DNA from: Luteimonas panaciterrae
Lineage (GTDB): Bacteria; Pseudomonadota; Gammaproteobacteria; Xanthomonadales; Xanthomonadaceae
Direction of reading: 5' to 3'
Assembly: GCF_020511115.1 (NCBI RefSeq)
Contig: NZ_JAJAVH010000015.1
Span: 62,001-126,000, forward strand
DNA: 64,000 nt
A program made the position numbers and the translations under genes. Below the pieces are notes generated by a model. It had not been told where the DNA came from. It saw only the letters and a list, made by a program, of their open reading frames with translations, and made no database searches. Below are positions 9,135 to 17,843 of this stretch, one piece after another; the first letter of the stretch is position 1, and every line of letters starts with the position of its first letter.

Positions 9135-9794
9135 ATGGCAAGCATTGATATTCGCGAAATATTCGAAGACCCGTCGGTCGCGGAACTGGCCGAGGCGATC
9201 ACCGCGAAGGACGATGCGCGCGTGCGGCAACTCGCGCCGAAAGTCGATCTGGCCGCGAGAGGCGATCAGAACGTCACGCTGCTCGAATGGGCGCTGTTGA
9301 ACCAGAACGTGTCGGCGATGAATATCCTGCTCGATGCGGGGGCCGATCCGGCGCAGACGGGAGTCGACGACAGCACCGTCGTGCACATGGCGGCGGCGGC
9401 GAACGATCCTGTCTACCTCCAGGCCTTGCTCTCGCACGGCGCCGATCCCAACGTTCCGGACGCCGGAAACGGAGCGACGCCGTTGAGCGCCGCCTTGATG
9501 GGCGATCGCACCGATCAGTTCAAGATGCTGCTCGCCGCGGGCGCGAACCCCGACCATCCCGATCATGGCGGCAATACCGCCTTGCACGTCGCCGGCTTGA
9601 TCAACAGGCCGCAACGCGCGATGGATCTGCTGGAGGCCGGCGCCAACGCCGCGGCCAAGAACGCGCAGAACGCGACGTTCGAGGAATATCTTTTCGTGAC
9701 CGATCCCGAACTTCTGAACGAAGAAAAGAAGCGCGAACTGGATGCCTTGGTGACCTGGCTGCGCGCGCATCCGACTCAAGGAGCGGATGGCTGA
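9135..9794 (+). CDS. Ankyrin-repeat protein, candidate immunity protein of effector 2
   Basis: 219-aa paralogue of the 5579-6238 protein, with identical length and near-identical repeat frame: NVTLLEWALLNQ, STVVHMAAAAND, GATPLSAALMGD and GNTALHVAGLI. ATG 9135 was chosen over an in-frame TTG two codons upstream because AGGA lies 7 nt before it. No signal peptide. The C-terminal ~40 residues, after the last repeat, diverge most from the paralogue, which would fit partner-specific recognition (inference). It is the last gene of the lipase2-ankyrin2 pair and is convergent with the pirin gene. Confidence 0.85.
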   Translation: MASIDIREIFEDPSVAELAEAITAKDDARVRQLAPKVDLAARGDQNVTLLEWALLNQNVSAMNILLDAGADPAQTGVDDSTVVHMAAAANDPVYLQALLSHGADPNVPDAGNGATPLSAALMGDRTDQFKMLLAAGANPDHPDHGGNTALHVAGLINRPQRAMDLLEAGANAAAKNAQNATFEEYLFVTDPELLNEEKKRELDALVTWLRAHPTQGADG

Positions 9795-9800
9795 TCATCC

Positions 9801-9821
9801 TGGCGCGGGAGCCCCGCGCCA
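9801..9821 (+). terminator. GC hairpin between ankyrin 2 and pirin genes
   Basis: Stem TGGCGCGG/CCGCGCCA with a 5-nt loop, 7 nt after the ankyrin stop. No T-tract follows on either strand, so it may be only a weak pause or mRNA-stabilising hairpin between convergent genes. Confidence 0.35.
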
Positions 9822-9855
9822 GCAAGCGGCATGAGTGGAAGGCGGAATCGCGGAA

Positions 9856-10716
9856 TTAGCGTTCCGGTAGCGGAATGAACTCGTCGTCGCCCGCGATCTT
9901 GCCGAAACGGCCTTCGAGCCAGTCCTGTCTGGCCTGCTCGATGCGTTCCTGCGACGAGGACACGAAGTTCCACCACATGTGGCGATGGCCATCGAGCGGT
10001 TCGCCGCCGAACAGCATAGCTTTCAGTGGCGTTTTCGCGCGCAGCACGGCACGGCTGCCGGGGTCGAGCACGATCAGGTGGCGTTGCGGGATGTCGGCGC
10101 CGTCCAGCTGGGCTTCGCCTTCGAGGATGTAGAGCGCGCGCTCGACGTGGTCGGCATCGATCGTGGTTTCCGCGTCCGGCTCGAGATCGATGGCCACGTT
10201 GAGGATCTCGCTGAAGGCACGCACCGGCGATTCCTCGCCGTAGGCACGTCCCGCGATCAGGCGCAGCGACGCGCCGCCGCGCGCGATGCGCGGCAGCGTC
10301 GCGGCGGGATGGTGATGGAAGGACGGCGTGGTTTCCTCGTCCGGCTTCGGCAGGCCGACCCAGGTCTGCATGCCGTGCACCGGATGCTCGTGCTCGCGCA
10401 ACGTCAGCGGTGTGCGTTCGGAATGGGCGATGCCGCGGCCGGCGGTCATCCAGTTGACGTCGCCGGGCGTGATGTCCTGGTCCGAGCCGAGCGTGTCGCG
10501 ATGCGTGATCGTGCCGCTCCACAGAAACGTCACCGTCGCCAGGCCGATGTGCGGATGCGGGCGCACGTCGATGCCGCGCCCGCGTTCGAACACCGCCGGC
10601 CCCATGTGATCGACGAACACGAACGGACCGACGCTGCGTGCCTGGAGTGTCGGCACGGCGCGGCGGACTTCGAAACCGCCCAGGTCATGGACGCGGGGAG
10701 CAATGATAGTGGTCAT
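9856..10716 (-). CDS. Pirin family protein
   Basis: 286-aa double-cupin protein. The N-terminal cupin carries the pirin metal-ligand set: RPHPHIGLATVTF for the first His pair and GRGIAHSER for the third His and Glu. The C-terminal cupin includes ALYILEGEAQL. Pirins are cytoplasmic metal-binding proteins; some bacterial members act as quercetinases or bind pyruvate dehydrogenase, and which applies here cannot be told. It is likely monocistronic or the end of a short minus-strand run with the lipoprotein gene upstream (100-nt gap). Confidence 0.93.
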   Translation of the reverse strand: MTTIIAPRVHDLGGFEVRRAVPTLQARSVGPFVFVDHMGPAVFERGRGIDVRPHPHIGLATVTFLWSGTITHRDTLGSDQDITPGDVNWMTAGRGIAHSERTPLTLREHEHPVHGMQTWVGLPKPDEETTPSFHHHPAATLPRIARGGASLRLIAGRAYGEESPVRAFSEILNVAIDLEPDAETTIDADHVERALYILEGEAQLDGADIPQRHLIVLDPGSRAVLRAKTPLKAMLFGGEPLDGHRHMWWNFVSSSQERIEQARQDWLEGRFGKIAGDDEFIPLPER

Positions 10717-10816
10717 GCCGGAATCCCGAGGGGAAGAAGGGCGTCAGGATCGCACTTCATGCAACGCCGCGCATGGGGAGCCGCGCAACGAATCGTCCCG
10801 TAGGTCGATCTTGGAA

Positions 10817-11221
10817 TTAAGGCGTGGGTTCCGATCGCAGCTGGGCTTGCGGATCGGCACCGCGCGCCAGCGATTCCAGCGTCACGCGGCGGCCGTCGAG
10901 ATCCTTGCTGCGATCGCCACGGCCGGTGTGCAGGATGAAGGACTGCGGGCTGCCCGAGCCGCCTGTCCATTCGAATTCGACTTCCGCGTCGCCGGCCCAC
11001 ACGCACCGCACGTCCGGTGCGCAGCGCGAGTCGTTGACGAGCTTGACGTAGCGCAGCGTGCTCTTGTCGGGAAGCGCGACCTGTTCGCCGTGCGCGATCG
11101 CGAAACTTTCGCCGTCCTGCACGGTGCGCTGGCCGCTGGCGCCGGCGGGCGAGGTGGAACACGCGGCGAACAGAAGCGGCAGGAAGCCCGCGTACAGCAT
11201 GGGTACGAATCGACGGCGCAT
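10817..11221 (-). CDS. Hypothetical lipoprotein
   Basis: 134-aa protein with a type II signal peptide (MRRRFVPMLYAGFLPLLFAAC, lipobox FAAC), so it should be a periplasm-facing lipoprotein. The mature part contains two Cys residues close together (RCAPDVRCVW) that may form a disulfide, then a short beta-rich domain. The pattern CAPDVRCVWAGDAEVEF recalls small secreted proteins of Xanthomonadales of unknown role. Transcribed toward the pirin gene, 58 nt downstream of endonuclease V. Confidence 0.8.
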   Translation of the reverse strand: MRRRFVPMLYAGFLPLLFAACSTSPAGASGQRTVQDGESFAIAHGEQVALPDKSTLRYVKLVNDSRCAPDVRCVWAGDAEVEFEWTGGSGSPQSFILHTGRGDRSKDLDGRRVTLESLARGADPQAQLRSEPTP

Positions 11222-11279
11222 GATCGATCTCCTCGTGGGATGGTTCCGATCCGGATGTAGCGATCTGTGGAGGTTGATT

Positions 11280-11987
11280 CTAGAGGTCGAGTTCGGGCTC
11301 AGGGTGAACGTTGTCCCGATCGCGGCGCGAGGCGAGCCTGTCGGCGAGCCGCGTCGGTTCCGGCAGCCGGTAGGTGGTGACGTAGCGCATCACCAGATCG
11401 GCGACGGAAGCCAGCGCGACGCGATGTCCGGGCGAGACGAAGAGCGGATTGCAGTTCGGCTTGCTGCGCAGGATCCAGCCGATCTGGCGACCGCCTTCCC
11501 GCAAAGCGGTGTAGGCGCCGCGTACCTGATGCGGCTCGGGGCCGCTGCCGGTCAGCAGCTTCTTCGCCACGCCGATGCTGGGAAGGCCGGTGGCCACGCC
11601 GAAATGCGCGGCGATGCCGAGCCCGCGCGGATGCGCGATGCCATGGCCGTCCACGAACACCAGGTCGGGTTTCTGCCGCAATTGTTCGAGCGCCTTGAGC
11701 AGGGCGGGAAGCTCGCGGAACGACAGCAGGCCCGGCACGTAGGGCATCGAGGTGGGGAGGCGCGCGACCTGCATGTCGATCGGCTGCATCGTCTGCGCGT
11801 CCAGCAGGACCGCGGCAGCGCGCGTGGTCGCGCCATCATCCTCGAAGCCGACATCGAATCCGGCCAGCACACGCAAGGATTTCGGGAACTCGTCGCGCAG
11901 CACGACCGCCTTCGCCAGCTCCGCCTGCAAGGCGCGCGCGGAGGCGACACTGCCGTCCCAATCGCCGAAGATGTCGTTCGCCGTCAT
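11280..11987 (-). CDS. nfi: Endonuclease V (deoxyinosine 3' endonuclease)
   Basis: 235-aa DNA-repair nuclease that nicks near deoxyinosine. Family signatures are [11 protein letters not shown] (metal Asp), [12 protein letters not shown] (the PYIPG-type strand-separating wedge) and [21 protein letters not shown] (second metal Asp and recognition pocket). [10 protein letters not shown] and SPGHRVAL are also present. Length is normal for the family. Minus-strand run with the lipoprotein and pirin genes downstream; the symporter operon ends 99 nt upstream. Confidence 0.95.
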   Translation of the reverse strand: MTANDIFGDWDGSVASARALQAELAKAVVLRDEFPKSLRVLAGFDVGFEDDGATTRAAAVLLDAQTMQPIDMQVARLPTSMPYVPGLLSFRELPALLKALEQLRQKPDLVFVDGHGIAHPRGLGIAAHFGVATGLPSIGVAKKLLTGSGPEPHQVRGAYTALREGGRQIGWILRSKPNCNPLFVSPGHRVALASVADLVMRYVTTYRLPEPTRLADRLASRRDRDNVHPEPELDL

Positions 11988-12086
11988 CCCGATACCATGG
12001 CGGCGATCATGGTCGCGATCAACCCCGGCGAGCGACTCATGTGGAATCGTTATGTGGATGGTTCGACGCGCGGCGTTGCAGAGGGA

Positions 12087-13370
12087 TCAGGCGTCGGGAA
12101 CGCGCGTCCGGTCGTCTCCCGCGTGGTCGGCAAGCTCGGCATCGCGGGATGCCCCCTTCGCGACCACGCTGGTGGCCGTGAGACCGCCGCTGACGTTGCC
12201 CACCGTCGCGAACACGTCGGGAATCGTATCCACCGCCATCAGCACCGCCAGCGGCTCCACCGGCAGCATCATCGCCTGCGTCACCGGCATGTTGGTGAAC
12301 ATGAAGCTGACTTGTCCCGGGAGGCCGACCGAACCCATGCTGATGATCACCGCCAGCCCGATGCCGGCGACCAGATGCATGGTCGGAATCTCGATGCCGT
12401 ACAGCCATGCCACGAACGCGGCCACGCCCATGTACTGGATCGGGCTGGTGATGCGGAACAGCGACACCGCCATGGGCAGTACCAGCGAGGTGACGTGCAG
12501 AGGATAGCCGAGCCGTTCGCGCGCGCTGTCGATCATCGCCGGCAGCGAGGCCAGCGACGACTGCGTGCTGGCGGCGATCGTCTGCGCCGGCAGGATTGCT
12601 AACGCGAAACGCTTGAACGGTTCGCCGCCGGCGACGCGCGCGACGACGTACAGCATCAGCGTCACCGAGATGTAGAGGCAGCATTGCATCAGGATGTAGC
12701 CGCCGAGCGCGCCCAGCGTCTTCAAGCCGACCTCCGCGCAGACCGCGAGCACGAGCGCGAACACGCCCAGCGGCGCCACCCACAGCACCCAGTGCACGAT
12801 CACGATCATCACGTCGGCCAGGCCCTGCACCAGTTCCAGCATGCGCGCCCTGCGCTCGGCGTTGATGCGGGTCAGGCCAAAGCCGAAGAACATCGAGAAC
12901 ACCACCAGCGGCAGCATCGCGCTCTGCGCGGCGGCGGCGATGGCGTTCGAGGGAATGATCGCCGCGATCGAGGCGCCGAGCGTAGTGGCGTCGGCATTGG
13001 GAGCGGCCGGTGCCAGCGCGGTGCGGAAAGCAGTGGCCGCGGCTTCGTCGTGCGGCAGCAGTGACAGCAACAGCGGCGCGGCGAAAGCGGCGAACGCGCT
13101 CGCCAGGGTGAGGAGGATCAGGAACACGATGATGGCGTTACGCGCCACGCGTCCGGACGCGGCGGCATTGCTGGCCGTGTTCACGCCCAGTACCACCAGC
13201 GCGGCCACCAGTGGCACCACGGTCATCTGCAATGCGTTCAACCAGAGCCGGCCGATGGGCTTGACGAACTCGGCCGCGGTGCTCGCGGCACTCGGATCCC
13301 AGATCGCCAGCCCCAGTCCGATCGCTGCGCCGAGCAGAAGTCCCAGCAGGACCCGTGTGGTCATCGACAT
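12087..13370 (-). CDS. Dicarboxylate/amino acid:cation symporter (DAACS family)
   Basis: 427-aa inner-membrane Na+ or H+-coupled carrier of the GltP/DctA family with about eight membrane segments and the helical hairpins (the serine-rich AQTIAASTQSSLASLP and the late GSVGLPGQVSFMFTNMPV). Family members carry glutamate, aspartate or C4-dicarboxylates. It is the last gene of a tight five-gene operon for murein-peptide breakdown, so glutamate or another product of that pathway is a likely substrate (inference). Confidence 0.92.
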   Translation of the reverse strand: MSMTTRVLLGLLLGAAIGLGLAIWDPSAASTAAEFVKPIGRLWLNALQMTVVPLVAALVVLGVNTASNAAASGRVARNAIIVFLILLTLASAFAAFAAPLLLSLLPHDEAAATAFRTALAPAAPNADATTLGASIAAIIPSNAIAAAAQSAMLPLVVFSMFFGFGLTRINAERRARMLELVQGLADVMIVIVHWVLWVAPLGVFALVLAVCAEVGLKTLGALGGYILMQCCLYISVTLMLYVVARVAGGEPFKRFALAILPAQTIAASTQSSLASLPAMIDSARERLGYPLHVTSLVLPMAVSLFRITSPIQYMGVAAFVAWLYGIEIPTMHLVAGIGLAVIISMGSVGLPGQVSFMFTNMPVTQAMMLPVEPLAVLMAVDTIPDVFATVGNVSGGLTATSVVAKGASRDAELADHAGDDRTRVPDA

Positions 13371-13385
13371 CGTGCGGTGTGCTCC

Positions 13386-14183
13386 TTACGGCGCTGGCAA
13401 CTGCCAGGTGGTCTTGAGGCGATCGTATTCGTTTTGCGGCAGCAGCACGAATACCGGATGTGCTTCGGGCCGCAGCCAGGCGTAGAGGCGCTGCATCGCC
13501 GGTTCCGCCATCGCGGTGCAGCCGGCCGTGGTCTGCCCGGGCGCTTTCCACAGATGCGCGAAGATGCAGCTGCCGGCGCCGGCGCGGCCTTCGCGGTTGT
13601 GTTCGATGACGAAACCGTTCTTGTAGCGCTGATCGCCGCTGTTGTGCAGGTCCAGGCGCATCGGTTCGCTGGAACCCTCCACCGCGGCCTCGCCGACCTG
13701 CTTCGCGTCGACGATGCGGTTGTAGAGCGGGGATGCGGGGACGTCCATGCACCAGTTCGTGTCCCGCATCTGCGCGTAGGGCAGGGCGGTCTCGGCGCGT
13801 TCGCCGTAGCCGAAGGCCTCGCCGATCGCGAACACGCCGGCGGGCGCGCGTCCATCGCCTTCGCGCTTCACCGGCGCGTCGGCCTGTATTGGCTGCGGAT
13901 GTAGTCCCAAGCCCCAGGCCGAGCCGTTGCGTCCGATCGTGACCGGGATGGAGTCGCCATCGGCCCGCCAGCCACCGTCCTGTGTTTTCACGTAGGTACG
14001 CAACGTGCCGTTGTCCGCGTTCCAGTCCGCCGTGGTGACCACGATCATCTGGCTGGCATTGCTCCATGCGACCGCCTGACCGCCACCGGCCTTCGGCGAT
14101 TGGTGCGCGCAAGCGGCAAGCACGAGCGTGGCGATTGCGAGGGAAACAGAGGCGAATCGGCTGAAAGCGGAAGATCGGTTCAT
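13386..14183 (-). CDS. YkuD-fold L,D-transpeptidase-like lipoprotein
   Basis: 265-aa exported protein with a lipobox (LVLAAC, Cys about residue 24). The C-terminal half carries the YkuD-type active site: His in FAHLWKAPGQTTAGCTAM with catalytic Cys near residue 220. The rest resembles the COG3786-type L,D-transpeptidase catalytic domain, including GRNGSAWGLG and VKREGDGRAPAGVF. It could crosslink peptidoglycan or trim tetrapeptides as an L,D-carboxypeptidase; operon context favours peptide trimming. It lies 6 nt after the RpiR gene and 15 nt before the symporter. Confidence 0.85.
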   Translation of the reverse strand: MNRSSAFSRFASVSLAIATLVLAACAHQSPKAGGGQAVAWSNASQMIVVTTADWNADNGTLRTYVKTQDGGWRADGDSIPVTIGRNGSAWGLGLHPQPIQADAPVKREGDGRAPAGVFAIGEAFGYGERAETALPYAQMRDTNWCMDVPASPLYNRIVDAKQVGEAAVEGSSEPMRLDLHNSGDQRYKNGFVIEHNREGRAGAGSCIFAHLWKAPGQTTAGCTAMAEPAMQRLYAWLRPEAHPVFVLLPQNEYDRLKTTWQLPAP

Positions 14184-14189
14184 CGGCGC

Positions 14190-15041
14190 TCAGTGGTCCA
14201 GCATCGGCTGGATGCGTTCGAGGTTGATGCCCAACTGCTCGAAGTGTTTCGCGTCCTCGCACAGCAGCAGGAAGATCAGATCGAGCAGATGTTGCAGGGC
14301 GGATTGGTAGAGCAGCGGTTCGATATGCGCGCGGTCGTCGTGCGCCGAGACCAGCAGTGAAAAATCGGCGTGCGCCTGCAAGGGATTCGCCGTGTGACGC
14401 GTCACCGCCACGGCCCTGCCGTGATGTTCGCGGAACAGGTGCGCCACCTGGCACAGCGCGGCCTGGCGGCCGTGCTCGGAGAATACGATCAGCACGTCGC
14501 CGGCACCGGCACTGGAAATGCTGGATGGCATCAGCGCCGGATCGAAATGATGCACGGCGAGGATGCCGAGCAGCGACAGCTTCATGGCGAACGCGCGCGC
14601 GGCGATGCCGTCCGACCCCTGGCCCAGCACGAACACCTTGCCGGCCTCACGGATGGCATCGGCGATGGCGTCGATGCGTTCCGGCGGATTGATCAGCCGC
14701 GTTTCCTCCTCGGCGCGGGCCTTGGCGTGCCAGAGTTCGCCGGCGAGCGCCGCATGTGGATGCGTGTCGTTCGGGTCCGGCGTGGTTCCGTTGCTGTCGT
14801 CACCGGCATCGCCGCGCGCGACCGAGACGCCGATCGAGTACTTGAGGTCGGGATAGCCCTTGTAGCCGAGCTTCTGGCTGAACTTCACCACGCTCGACTG
14901 GCTGATGCCGAGCGCGCTGGCCAGTTGCTGCGAGGAGTAGTCGCGCAGCAGGTGCGCGTTCTCGAGCAGGAAATCGGCGATACGGCGTTCGATCGCCGAC
15001 ATCTGGTCGCGCTGTGAGCGGATTTTCAGCAGCGGGGACAT
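14190..15041 (-). CDS. RpiR/MurR-family transcriptional regulator
   Basis: 283-aa regulator. It has an N-terminal helix-turn-helix of RpiR type (LASALGISQSSVVKFSQKLGYKGYPDLKY) and a C-terminal SIS sugar-phosphate-binding domain (KVFVLGQGSDGIAARAFAMKLSLLG). Relatives such as MurR respond to MurNAc- or GlcNAc-phosphates. Its place inside the murein-peptide operon (16 nt after the epimerase) makes it the likely local regulator. A candidate binding region is the AT-rich divergent interval at 17768-17806. Confidence 0.92.
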   Translation of the reverse strand: MSPLLKIRSQRDQMSAIERRIADFLLENAHLLRDYSSQQLASALGISQSSVVKFSQKLGYKGYPDLKYSIGVSVARGDAGDDSNGTTPDPNDTHPHAALAGELWHAKARAEEETRLINPPERIDAIADAIREAGKVFVLGQGSDGIAARAFAMKLSLLGILAVHHFDPALMPSSISSAGAGDVLIVFSEHGRQAALCQVAHLFREHHGRAVAVTRHTANPLQAHADFSLLVSAHDDRAHIEPLLYQSALQHLLDLIFLLLCEDAKHFEQLGINLERIQPMLDH

Positions 15042-15057
15042 CGCCGCGGGCCCCTTG

Positions 15058-16155
15058 TCAGACCGTCATCGCTTCGAGTCCGCGAATCTCGCGGATGCCG
15101 AGCCCAGGCGCATCGCTGATCGAGATTTCAGACTCGTTGAAGATCACGCCGCCGTCGACCGGATTGAACGCGCACAGCGAGGGGCCGTCGAGATCGACCT
15201 TGGTGATCACATCCGACTTCGCCACCGCCAGATGCACGGCGGCGGCCACGCTGATGCTGGTCTCGATCATGCAGCCGATCATGCATTGCACGCCGTACAG
15301 CGCGGCGATGTCGGCGATGCGCACCGCGTTGGAGATGCCGCCGGTCTTCATCAGCTTGATATTGATGATGTCGGCGGCATGCAGCTTGATCAGATCGATG
15401 ACCTGCAGTGGGCCGAACACGCTTTCGTCGGCCATCACCGGCGTGTGCACGCGGTCGGTGACGTACTTCAGGCCGTCGATGTCCTGTGCCTTCACCGGTT
15501 GTTCCAGCAGCTCGAGTCGGACGCCGGCATCCTCGAGTGTCTGCACCGCGTAGACCGCCTGTTTGGCGGTCCAGCCCTGGTTGGCGTCGAGGCGGAGCAG
15601 GGCGCGGCCCTCGACGGCGGCGTAGATCGCCTTGACGCGCTCGATGTCGACGCCGATGTCCTTGCCGACCTTGATCTTGAGCGATTCGAAGCCGCGTTCC
15701 ACGGCTGAAAGCGAATCCGCCACCATCTTGTCGATGTGATCGACGCTGATGGTGATGTCGGTGGTGATCACCGGCTCACCGCCGCCCAGCATCTTGTACA
15801 GCGGCGCGTCGTACAGCTGTGCCCACAGATCGTAGACGGCGATTTCCACCGCCGCCTTGGCGCTGGTGTTGCGCTCCAGCGCGGTCTGGATCAGGCGCGT
15901 GATGCGGTTGAGGTTGGCGATGTCCTCGCCGATCAGGCGCGGCGCGATGAACTTGCGGATCGCCTCGATGATCGAGCCGTGCGTATCCCCCGTGATCACC
16001 GCGGTGGCCGGTGCCTCGCCGTAGCCCACATGACCGGTATCGGTATGGATGCTGACGACGATGTCCTCCACCGTCTCCACCGTGCGCAGCGCCGTCTTGA
16101 AGGGCGTTTTCAGCGGGACGCGCAGCATGCCGAAGCGGATGTCGGTGATTTTCAC
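15058..16155 (-). CDS. L-Ala-D/L-Glu epimerase (dipeptide epimerase, enolase superfamily)
   Basis: 365-aa enolase-superfamily enzyme of the muconate-lactonizing subgroup. Catalytic and metal motifs are KIKVGKD (K-x-K), LDANQGW, ELLEQPV, MADESVF and NIKLMKTGG. Dipeptide epimerases of this type (YcjG/YkfB) convert L-Ala-D-Glu from peptidoglycan to L-Ala-L-Glu for ordinary peptidases. Substrate choice within the family varies, but the adjacent NlpC/P60 peptidase, which releases this dipeptide in Bacillus, supports the call. It follows the peptidase gene by 33 nt. Confidence 0.93.
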   Translation of the reverse strand: MKITDIRFGMLRVPLKTPFKTALRTVETVEDIVVSIHTDTGHVGYGEAPATAVITGDTHGSIIEAIRKFIAPRLIGEDIANLNRITRLIQTALERNTSAKAAVEIAVYDLWAQLYDAPLYKMLGGGEPVITTDITISVDHIDKMVADSLSAVERGFESLKIKVGKDIGVDIERVKAIYAAVEGRALLRLDANQGWTAKQAVYAVQTLEDAGVRLELLEQPVKAQDIDGLKYVTDRVHTPVMADESVFGPLQVIDLIKLHAADIINIKLMKTGGISNAVRIADIAALYGVQCMIGCMIETSISVAAAVHLAVAKSDVITKVDLDGPSLCAFNPVDGGVIFNESEISISDAPGLGIREIRGLEAMTV

Positions 16156-16188
16156 GGGAGAGCCTTCATGCGTTCGTCCAAGATTGTC

Positions 16189-17610
16189 TTAGGGCCGGAT
16201 GCGCTGGATGTTGGTGATGCGGTCGACGTAGGTCTGCTTCTGGTTGATGCGCAGCGGCGGCAGCGGCGTCACCGAGACGCCGTTGAGATCGCCGCGCACC
16301 AGCTTGCCGGACGAATCCAGCCAGGCACCGCCGTTGGTGTCATGGATGACGTAGGGCATGCCGTTGTCATTGCCGATCACCATCATCACGTGGCCGGGGA
16401 TGTAGACCAGATCGCCGATCTGCAACTGCTTCACCGCCGCCGCGCGCTTGCTGCGGTCGGAAGGTTTGAAGGTGAGGCGGTTCAGCGCCGGGCTCACGCT
16501 CTGATCGCTGGTGTTGCGCGGCAATTGCACGTTGAAACTGCGATACACCTCGGAGACGAAGCTGCTGCAGTCGCGCGTGCCGTAATCGTTGCCCCAGCCG
16601 TAGCGTTCGCCGAGGAACTTGAAGCTCTGGCGCAACAGATTGGCCGGTGTGAGCGGCAGATAATCCGGTGAAACGTCGGCCGTGCGCGGCAGCAACGCGG
16701 GCACGGTACGCAGTGTGCCGTCGTCGTTGCGCACCGGCAGCTCGATCACGTACGAGGTATAGGCGGCCTGGCCGTTGACGCTTTGGTTGCCGGGCCATTC
16801 CTTCAGAAGCGGAACGCGCACGCCCATGTCGAGCTGCAGATCCGAGACCTGCGGCAGGTTCGGCGTGTAGACGGTGCGGACGGTGGCGCCGGTGACGATC
16901 AGGTACGGCACCTTGCGCACATAGCTGAAGACCTGCGTCTTCGAGCCTTCCGCCACCGCTTCCTTGTCCACCCAGGCCGCATAGAACGTGCCGACCACGA
17001 ACCACCACTTGCCGTCGCGGCTTTCATGCGCGATCACCACCGGTGTGCCGGGGAAGAAGGCGGTTTCCTGGAAGCGGTCGATGTCGGTCTCGCCACGCGC
17101 GCTGAACACGCGTTGCGTGGTGGGGAAGGTGCGCAGGTCGGCGCGTTTCACGATCAGGCCATAGCGCGTCGACTGCGATTGCGGGACCGCCTGCAGGTTG
17201 AGGCGATCGATCCAGCCGTCGACGGTCTTCTTCGGAATCTCCTTGCCGCTGCTGTCGTACAGCGTACGCGCCGGTCGCACCGACAGCGCCTTGATCCAAT
17301 CCGTGACCTGCTTGCTGTCGAGCGTGGTGGGGATCGACTCGATGTTGTGCAGGGAGGGATCGTTCTGCTGCAGCTTGCGGTTCTGCGCGGCGATGGCGCC
17401 GCGATCGAGGATCACCTTGCTGGCCTGCGGCTGGCGGCTGATCCAGTACTCGGGGTCCAGTTGCGAAGTGTCCACGCCGACCACGCCTGTGGCCACGCCG
17501 GCGGCGCGTGCTGGCGAGAGCGGCGCGAGCGCGCCCGCGCATAGCATCAGAAGAGCGGCGACGAAGGCGGATATCCCGTGTCTTTGGGGCATGCGGAGTG
17601 GGGAAGTCAT
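16189..17610 (-). CDS. NlpC/P60 murein peptide endopeptidase with SH3 domains
   Basis: 473-aa secreted protein with a signal peptide (cleavage near ARAAG). Two SH3-like regions (about residues 130-300) precede an NlpC/P60 cysteine peptidase domain: Cys in TRDCSSFVSEVYRSF, His in IPGHVMMVIG and a third polar residue in YVIHDTNGG. The layout matches YkfC-type gamma-D-glutamyl-diamino-acid endopeptidases, which cut L-Ala-D-Glu from murein peptides. First gene of the minus-strand operon, divergent from the transglutaminase-like gene. Confidence 0.93.
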   Translation of the reverse strand: MTSPLRMPQRHGISAFVAALLMLCAGALAPLSPARAAGVATGVVGVDTSQLDPEYWISRQPQASKVILDRGAIAAQNRKLQQNDPSLHNIESIPTTLDSKQVTDWIKALSVRPARTLYDSSGKEIPKKTVDGWIDRLNLQAVPQSQSTRYGLIVKRADLRTFPTTQRVFSARGETDIDRFQETAFFPGTPVVIAHESRDGKWWFVVGTFYAAWVDKEAVAEGSKTQVFSYVRKVPYLIVTGATVRTVYTPNLPQVSDLQLDMGVRVPLLKEWPGNQSVNGQAAYTSYVIELPVRNDDGTLRTVPALLPRTADVSPDYLPLTPANLLRQSFKFLGERYGWGNDYGTRDCSSFVSEVYRSFNVQLPRNTSDQSVSPALNRLTFKPSDRSKRAAAVKQLQIGDLVYIPGHVMMVIGNDNGMPYVIHDTNGGAWLDSSGKLVRGDLNGVSVTPLPPLRINQKQTYVDRITNIQRIRP

Positions 17611-17767
17611 GGCATCGGGTCTGGGCAGATGAAGAGAGTCATGTTGGCGCGTTCATTGTGAACGGACGAACGGTCTGAGCACCACGAATTGCGCGCCATC
17701 AGATCCTTGTTTGGCCCCCACGATGCCCCCTCTGCCCGCCAAGCGCTTCAAGGCGTCGGCGCGCATC

Positions 17768-17806
17768 ATGGAATACATATTTCTTAACTTGCAAGTTTAT
17801 GGAATA
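17768..17806. promoter_or_regulatory. Candidate operator in the divergent murein-island promoter region
   Basis: AT-rich stretch in an otherwise GC-rich intergenic region. Two direct copies of ATGGAATA (17768-17775 and 17799-17806) lie 31 bp apart, with a perfect 12-bp palindrome AACTTGCAAGTT (17786-17797) between them. The spacing is about three helical turns, and the region sits between the two divergent blocks. RpiR as the binding protein is inferred. Confidence 0.4.
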
Positions 17807-17843
17807 AATTATTGACCCTAGCAGGGCGCCATGTTAAACAGAT

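Noticed and set aside
11058..12602. 514-aa plus-strand frame across endonuclease V and the symporter
   Set aside because: Antisense to two well-supported genes; composition is the typical His/Arg/Gly-rich shadow pattern.
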